This document shows positions 59,552 through 64,000 of a stretch of DNA of 64,000 bases, piece after piece; the stretch's first letter is position 1, and every line of letters starts with the position of its first letter. A program made the position numbers and the translations under genes. This DNA comes from Betaproteobacteria bacterium (lineage in GTDB: Bacteria > Pseudomonadota > Gammaproteobacteria > Burkholderiales > SG8-39), in the NCBI GenBank assembly GCA_022340285.1, contig JAJDOG010000082.1, forward strand, positions 31,195-95,194, read 5' to 3'. Below the pieces are notes generated by a model that was not told where the DNA came from, searched no databases, and saw nothing but the letters and a program-made list of their open reading frames with translations.

Positions 59552-61167
59552 CGAAACGAATCACGGCCGCGGCGCTGCGCGAGCGCCTGGTCGACGGCAG
59601 CGAGCTTGCGCTCCTCGATGTGCGCGAGCAGGGCGTGCACTATCGAGGGCATCCTTTCTTCGCCTGCTCGCTGCCGCTTTCCCGCCTGGAGCTCATGGTC
59701 GAGGACCTGGTCCCGCGGCGCGTGGCGCCGATCGTGGTGCTGGACGGTGGGGACGAGGGGCTCGCCGAGCGCGCCGCGGCCAGGCTCGACGCACTCGGCT
59801 ACAGGGACGTTGCAATGCTCGAAGGGGGTTGCGCACGGTGGCAGGCGACGGGCGGTGAGCTCTTCAGCGGCGTCAATGTGCCCTCGAAGGCGTTCGGCGA
59901 GTTCGTCGAGCACCACTTCGAAACCCCGCGGATTCCGCCGCAGGAGCTGAAGCGCCTGATGGATTCGGGCACCCGGCTCGTCGTCCTCGACTCGCGTCCG
60001 TACGGCGAGTATCACCGGATGAACATACCCGGCGGCGTGGATGTGCCGGGTGCGGAGCTCGCCTACCGCGTGCACGATCTCGCGCCGGACCCCGACACGC
60101 TCGTCGTCGTCAATTGCGCCGGCCGGACCCGCAGCATCATCGGCTGCCAGTCGCTGCGCAACGCCGGAATCCCGAATCGAGTCGTGGCGTTGAAGGATGG
60201 CACCATGGGCTGGGAGCTCGCGGGCTTCTCCTGCGAGCGTGGCGCGACGAACGTGGCGCCGCCGCCGTCGGAAGCGGGTCTATCGCAGGCGCGTGCGGCG
60301 GCAGACCGCGTCGCAAAGCGGTTTCAGGTGAAGTTCGCGTCGCGCGAGACCGTGCTGGCGTGGCAGCAGGACACCAACCGCACGCTCTATCTTCTCGACG
60401 TGAGATCGCGCGACGAATACGAAGCGCGGCACATTGCGGGCTCGCGCCATGCACCGGGTGGCCAGGTCGTGCAAGCGACCGACGAATTCGTGGGCGTGCG
60501 CAATGCGCGCGTCGTGCTCATCGACCCGGCACGCGTGCGCTCGGTCATGACCGCGTCCTGGCTGAACCAGATGGGCTGGGACGATGTGTACGTGCTCGAA
60601 CCCGAGGGCGCAGACGGCTTCGCCGGGTGGTCGCTCGCAAGCGGGCCGCACCGGCGCGAGATTCCCGGCTTCGTTGCGGCGCCGACCGCCAGCGTTGGTG
60701 AGCTCGTGAGGCGGCTGTCGGGCGACGAGACGACGGTGCTCGACCTCGCAACCAGCCTCAAATTCCGGGATCGCCACGTGCCCGGCGCATGGTGGGCCGT
60801 GCGCTCGCGCCTAGAGTCGGCACGCGCGCGCCTTGCTGATGCACGCCGAATGGTGCTCACGTCGGAGGACGGCGCGCTCGCGCATCTCGCTGCGCCCGAG
60901 GCGGCCGCGCTCTGGCCCGCTGCGGATATTCGCGTGCTGGCTGGTGGTAACGCCGCATGGTTCGCCGCGGACGCGCCGACCGAATCCGGAATCGACCGCG
61001 CGACCACCTCGCTCGACGATGTCTGGTACAAGCCCTACGACCACGCGCAGGGTTACGAGCAGCACGCGCGCGCGTACCTCAGCTGGGAGGTCGGACTGGT
61101 CGAGCAGATCAAGCGCGACCCGACGATTCGTTTCCGGGCTTACGATGGGCTCGCGGCGTTGAAGTAG
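59548..61167 (+). CDS. Four-domain rhodanese protein
   Basis: 539 residues, ATGA overlap with the dioxygenase gene. Four rhodanese-like domains can be drawn at about 1-115, 125-235, 255-380 and 385-480, each with a 'LLDVR'/'VLDSRPYGEYH'/'LLDVRSRDEYEARH'/'VLDLATSLKFRDRH' start. Only the second keeps the active-site Cys ('LVVVNCAGRTRSIIG'). The others have Asp or Ser-type loops ('VVLDGGDEGLAER', 'VVLIDPARVRSVM', 'VLTSEDGALAH'). A single transferase site with scaffold domains is likely. Function probably lies in sulfane-sulfur transfer or thiol detoxification. Confidence 0.87.
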   Translation: MTKRITAAALRERLVDGSELALLDVREQGVHYRGHPFFACSLPLSRLELMVEDLVPRRVAPIVVLDGGDEGLAERAAARLDALGYRDVAMLEGGCARWQATGGELFSGVNVPSKAFGEFVEHHFETPRIPPQELKRLMDSGTRLVVLDSRPYGEYHRMNIPGGVDVPGAELAYRVHDLAPDPDTLVVVNCAGRTRSIIGCQSLRNAGIPNRVVALKDGTMGWELAGFSCERGATNVAPPPSEAGLSQARAAADRVAKRFQVKFASRETVLAWQQDTNRTLYLLDVRSRDEYEARHIAGSRHAPGGQVVQATDEFVGVRNARVVLIDPARVRSVMTASWLNQMGWDDVYVLEPEGADGFAGWSLASGPHRREIPGFVAAPTASVGELVRRLSGDETTVLDLATSLKFRDRHVPGAWWAVRSRLESARARLADARRMVLTSEDGALAHLAAPEAAALWPAADIRVLAGGNAAWFAADAPTESGIDRATTSLDDVWYKPYDHAQGYEQHARAYLSWEVGLVEQIKRDPTIRFRAYDGLAALK

Positions 61168-61175
61168 CGGCGTCG

Positions 61176-62549
61176 CTAACCGCGATCGTCCCCGCGCGAC
61201 CGGCTCGGCTGCACGACCTGACCTTCCGCCGGCTTGCCGGGTTCGGGTCGGGCGCGCTCGCTTTCCGCTTCGCGTCGCGGTTGCGCGCGCGCCGCTGGAG
61301 CGTGCGCGGCAGTGCGCTTATCCTGCCGGCCGCTGGCGGCGGGCGGCTCGCGGCGCGCTTCCTGAGCGGCCGGTGCCTTGGTCGCGACGCGAGGGGCTGC
61401 GCGTGGCGCCGCTGGCGGCGTCGCTACTACGTGCGGTGCAGCCGCCGCTGGCTGCCGAAGAACCGTGCGACCAGATTGAGATGAACCGTCTTTGCGGACC
61501 TGGGCGTGCTCATCCCGGCGCGGCGCTTCACGGGTGACTTGCTTAGCGGGATCGGTGCGCACCGCACGCGGTTCCGGGCGCGCCGGCGCGGGGTCGGGCC
61601 GATGCTCGACTGCGCGGTGTGCTTCGTGCGGCGGCGCAGGTGCAAGCCGCCGCACGACGTCAGGGGTCCGATAGGTTGCGCCGCGGCGGTGCCACGGATC
61701 ATGGCGCCACGGGCCCGGTGCCACGTAGGCAGGCGTGACGTGCTGAGCATCCCGCCGCACGATCACCGGGCGATAGTAGTAATTGGTGACGTTCACGACC
61801 CGCACCTCGCGGTGCGGCCAGTCGATCGCGCCGAAGAAGAAGCCGACCGAGATGCGGACCGCCGGTCCCCAGAAGAATCCGACTGCGACACCCGGTCGTG
61901 GAGGCGGGTAATGCACCGCATAGCCTGGCCACGGGGCCCAGACCACCGGCGGGTAGGCCGGCCACCACCATGTACCATAGGCAAGGCGCGGATCGTAGTA
62001 GGGCACGTAGACGACGCGCGGGTCGACGGGCTGGACGACGATCGTGCGGCCCTCATCGAGAACGCGTATGCGCGCGTCACTCGCGAGCGTTCCCGCCGCG
62101 CGCGCGCGCTGCCGCAGTTTCTGGACCGTATCCATCACCTGGGGCTCCTGCGCGAGGAAAGCATCGCCGAGGTCACGCGTCCAGTCGAGGTTCTCGTCCA
62201 TGCGCGCGAGCACGTTCGGAAATGCGACGAGCGATTTCACACTGGGATCCCAATCCTTTTCCTCGACCTTGCGCACGGCGTCGTCGTCCCGCAGGCTCGG
62301 ATTCGCGCGGGACCACCGCGCCGCCTCGACCACCTCGATCGGGTAGGTGGCGGCCATGAGGATCTGCGACAGCAGCGGGTCGGGATAGAGCGCGATCGGC
62401 GCGAGCATCCGGTCGAGCTCGGGCTGCGTGTACGCGGATTGCGACTGTGCAGCGGCGCTTCCGTGCGCGACGGCGAGCAAGGCGCTCGTCAGCAGTGCGG
62501 CCACCCATGTGAGCGCGCGCTTGTAGATCAGACTTGTCGGTGTAAGCAT
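61176..62549 (-). CDS. DUF3300 family secreted protein
   Basis: 457 residues with a Sec leader ('VAALLTSALLAVAHGSAAAQ'). The DUF3300 domain covers about residues 35-250 ('LAPIALYPDPLLSQILMAATY', 'VVYVPYYDPRLAYGTWWWPA'). The rest is a low-complexity tail rich in Arg, Ala, Pro and Glu. Function unknown; aromatic-rich 'WWWPAYPP' patches suggest surface binding. It is divergent from lhr across a 230-bp gap. Confidence 0.9.
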   Translation of the reverse strand: MLTPTSLIYKRALTWVAALLTSALLAVAHGSAAAQSQSAYTQPELDRMLAPIALYPDPLLSQILMAATYPIEVVEAARWSRANPSLRDDDAVRKVEEKDWDPSVKSLVAFPNVLARMDENLDWTRDLGDAFLAQEPQVMDTVQKLRQRARAAGTLASDARIRVLDEGRTIVVQPVDPRVVYVPYYDPRLAYGTWWWPAYPPVVWAPWPGYAVHYPPPRPGVAVGFFWGPAVRISVGFFFGAIDWPHREVRVVNVTNYYYRPVIVRRDAQHVTPAYVAPGPWRHDPWHRRGATYRTPDVVRRLAPAPPHEAHRAVEHRPDPAPARPEPRAVRTDPAKQVTREAPRRDEHAQVRKDGSSQSGRTVLRQPAAAAPHVVATPPAAPRAAPRVATKAPAAQEARREPPAASGRQDKRTAAHAPAARAQPRREAESERARPEPGKPAEGQVVQPSRSRGDDRG

Positions 62550-62631
62550 TTGGCACCTCCACGCCCATTAACGCGCGGACGGGCATCGCAAACCACCGCA
62601 AATCCGTATCAGTTGCAACACTTTGTATCTT

Positions 62632-62675
62632 CGTTCCGGGTATCTGCGTTCCGGGTATCTAGGTCCCCGGTATCG
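62632..62675. repeat. 15-bp tandem repeat upstream of lhr
   Basis: cgttccgggtatct occurs at 62632-62645 and again at 62647-62660, followed by a degenerate third unit (ggtccccggtatc). It lies in the 230-bp gap between DUF3300 and lhr; it may be a protein-binding site or a slippage relic. Confidence 0.55.
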
Positions 62676-62779
62676 GTGTCCGCGTCCCGTCAAAGTGCCG
62701 GGGTGATAAAGTCACTGTCTGCTCGGCAGAGCGGCAACGGTTCCGCGCTCGCGGATCCTCGGCGCGCGGGTCACTCCAC

Positions 62780-64000
62780 ATGAACGACGACGTTCTCGAT
62801 CTCTTCCATCCCGCTGTGGGCGCGTGGTTCGGCTCGGCGTTCGCCGGGCCGACCGCACCGCAGGTCGAAGCGTGGCCGGCAATCAAGTCCGGGCGGCATG
62901 CGCTGGTGGCGGCACCGACCGGCTCGGGCAAGACGCTTGCGGCGTTTCTCGCCGCAGTCGACGGGCTCGTGCGTGAGGGAGTCGAACGCGGGCTCGCCGA
63001 CGAGACACACGTCGTCTACGTCTCGCCGCTCAAGGCCCTCTCGAACGACATCCGGAAGAATCTGGAAGCGCCGCTCGCGGGAATCCGCGCGGAACTGGAA
63101 GCACTCGGCTTGCCGGACGTGGAGATCCGCACGTTCGTGCGCACGGGTGACACGCGCCAGGCCGAGCGCGAGGCCATGCGCCGCCGCCCCCCGCACATCG
63201 TGGTCACGACGCCCGAGTCGCTCTACATCCTGCTGACGAGCAAGTCGGGGCGCAAGATGCTAGCGACGACTCGCACGGTCATCGTGGACGAGATCCACGC
63301 CCTGGCGGGAAGCAAGCGCGGCGCACATCTTGCGCTCTCGCTCGAGCGGCTGGAGGCCCTCACGGGCGCGGAGCTGGTGCGCATCGGACTCTCCGCGACC
63401 GTGAAACCCATCGAAGAGATCGCCCGCTTCCTCACCGGCGCGCGTCCGAAGGCGGATTGCGCCATCGTCGATACCGGACACGTGCGCGAGCGCGATCTCG
63501 CGATCGAGCTGCCGAAGGCGCCCCTCGAGGCGGTGATGTCGGGCGACGTATGGCGCGAGCTCTACGACCGGCTGGCCGAGCTCGCCGGAGAGCACCGCAC
63601 CACGCTGGTCTTCGTCAACACGCGGCGGCTCGCGGAGCGTGCGGCGCGGCATCTTTCCGAGCGGCTCGGCGAGGACCAGGTGGCGGCGCATCACGGCAGC
63701 CTGTCGCGCGAGATCCGGCTCGACGCGGAGCAGCGTCTGAAGCGCGGGGAGCTGAAGGTGCTCGTCGCGACCGCTTCGCTGGAGCTCGGCATCGACATCG
63801 GTGATGTCGATCTCGCCTGCCAGATCGGGTCGACGCGCACGATCGCAGCGTTTTTGCAGCGCGTGGGGCGCTCGGGTCATGCGGTCGGTGGCGTGCCGAA
63901 AGGCCGCCTTTTTCCGCTCTCGCGCGACGATCTCTGCGATGCGGCCGCGCTGCTCGATGCCGCGCGGCGCGGCGAGCTCGACAGGATCGCCGTGCCGGCG
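62780..64000 (+). CDS. lhr: Lhr-type DEAD/DEAH-box helicase, partial (C-terminus beyond window)
   Basis: Absent from the ORF track because no stop falls in the window. From ATG 62780 the frame runs open to base 64000 (407 codons). Walker A '[20 protein letters not shown]', '[16 protein letters not shown]', '[15 protein letters not shown]', the DEIH box ('[15 protein letters not shown]'), '[10 protein letters not shown]' and motif VI '[13 protein letters not shown]' are all typical of Lhr, a superfamily 2 DNA helicase linked to DNA repair. The full protein normally has over 1000 residues. No good ribosome binding site is seen at 62780. Confidence 0.92.
   Translation, partial: MNDDVLDLFHPAVGAWFGSAFAGPTAPQVEAWPAIKSGRHALVAAPTGSGKTLAAFLAAVDGLVREGVERGLADETHVVYVSPLKALSNDIRKNLEAPLAGIRAELEALGLPDVEIRTFVRTGDTRQAEREAMRRRPPHIVVTTPESLYILLTSKSGRKMLATTRTVIVDEIHALAGSKRGAHLALSLERLEALTGAELVRIGLSATVKPIEEIARFLTGARPKADCAIVDTGHVRERDLAIELPKAPLEAVMSGDVWRELYDRLAELAGEHRTTLVFVNTRRLAERAARHLSERLGEDQVAAHHGSLSREIRLDAEQRLKRGELKVLVATASLELGIDIGDVDLACQIGSTRTIAAFLQRVGRSGHAVGGVPKGRLFPLSRDDLCDAAALLDAARRGELDRIAVPA

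Overview
The window looks like chromosomal DNA of a high-GC, heterotrophic, Gram-negative proteobacterium. A soil or freshwater betaproteobacterium (Burkholderiales-like) is my best guess. The basis is strongly G/C-ending codons, several lipoprotein and Tat-type leaders, and a dense set of uptake and small-molecule catabolism genes (TRAP, general amino-acid ABC, polyamine-type ABC and branched-chain amino-acid-type ABC systems, class III CoA-transferase, amidohydrolases). No rRNA, tRNA, CRISPR array, complete insertion sequence or phage gene was recognised. Both window ends cut a gene: a ParA-type ATPase on the left and an Lhr-type helicase on the right.

Layout. 1-8.2 kb: single genes (ParA ATPase, aldo/keto reductase, DUF502 membrane protein, small dimeric-barrel protein, GNAT acetyltransferase, MetE-like methyltransferase, cyclic-nucleotide-binding protein, lipoprotein, and an epimerase/amidohydrolase pair). 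8.3-12.0 kb: a complete TRAP uptake operon (TatT-like lipoprotein, DctP, DctQ, DctM), followed by a sirtuin and an MFS transporter. 14.1-14.8 kb: a decayed spot with two genes cut short head to head and a DUF4396 gene that appears internally deleted. 14.9-17.6 kb: a large membrane protein whose patatin-like catalytic residues flank about ten membrane spans. 17.8-21.2 kb: amidase, CoA-transferase and deacetylase-like genes.

21.3-42.2 kb is one unbroken minus-strand run and the centre of interest. It reads aapJ, DUF2254-like membrane protein, a roughly 3000-residue histidine kinase with 14 GAF domains and an IS3-OrfA-like helix-turn-helix N-terminus, a CheY/DivK-like receiver, a receiver-cyclase protein, aapQ, aapM, aapP, then a four-gene polyamine-type ABC transporter. 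The general amino-acid transporter locus is thus split by a signalling cassette that is translationally coupled to itself and to aapQ (GTGA, 2-nt gap, TGATG). I infer that the kinase, receiver and cyclase form a phosphorelay that may end in a cyclic nucleotide and is co-expressed with amino-acid uptake. No ligand can be read from the sequence.

42.3-48 kb: an esterase/SDR pair, an Asp-box beta-propeller next to a MoaD/ThiS-like carrier protein, another hydrolase, a second deacetylase-like gene and a flavin reductase. 48.2-52.9 kb: a branched-chain-type ABC operon behind a near-perfect sigma-54 promoter, in which LivM, LivG and LivF are fused into one 833-residue polypeptide. 53-57.2 kb: SDR, DoxX, FMN-dependent hydroxy-acid oxidase, maleylacetate-reductase-like and dienelactone-hydrolase-like genes. 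57.3-61.2 kb: an overlapping D-aminoacylase-like, thiol-dioxygenase-like and four-domain rhodanese set that suggests organosulfur or amino-acid breakdown. 61.2-64 kb: a DUF3300 protein and the start of lhr.

All assignments come from reading the translated frames by eye. Domain names rest on remembered family motifs, not on searches.
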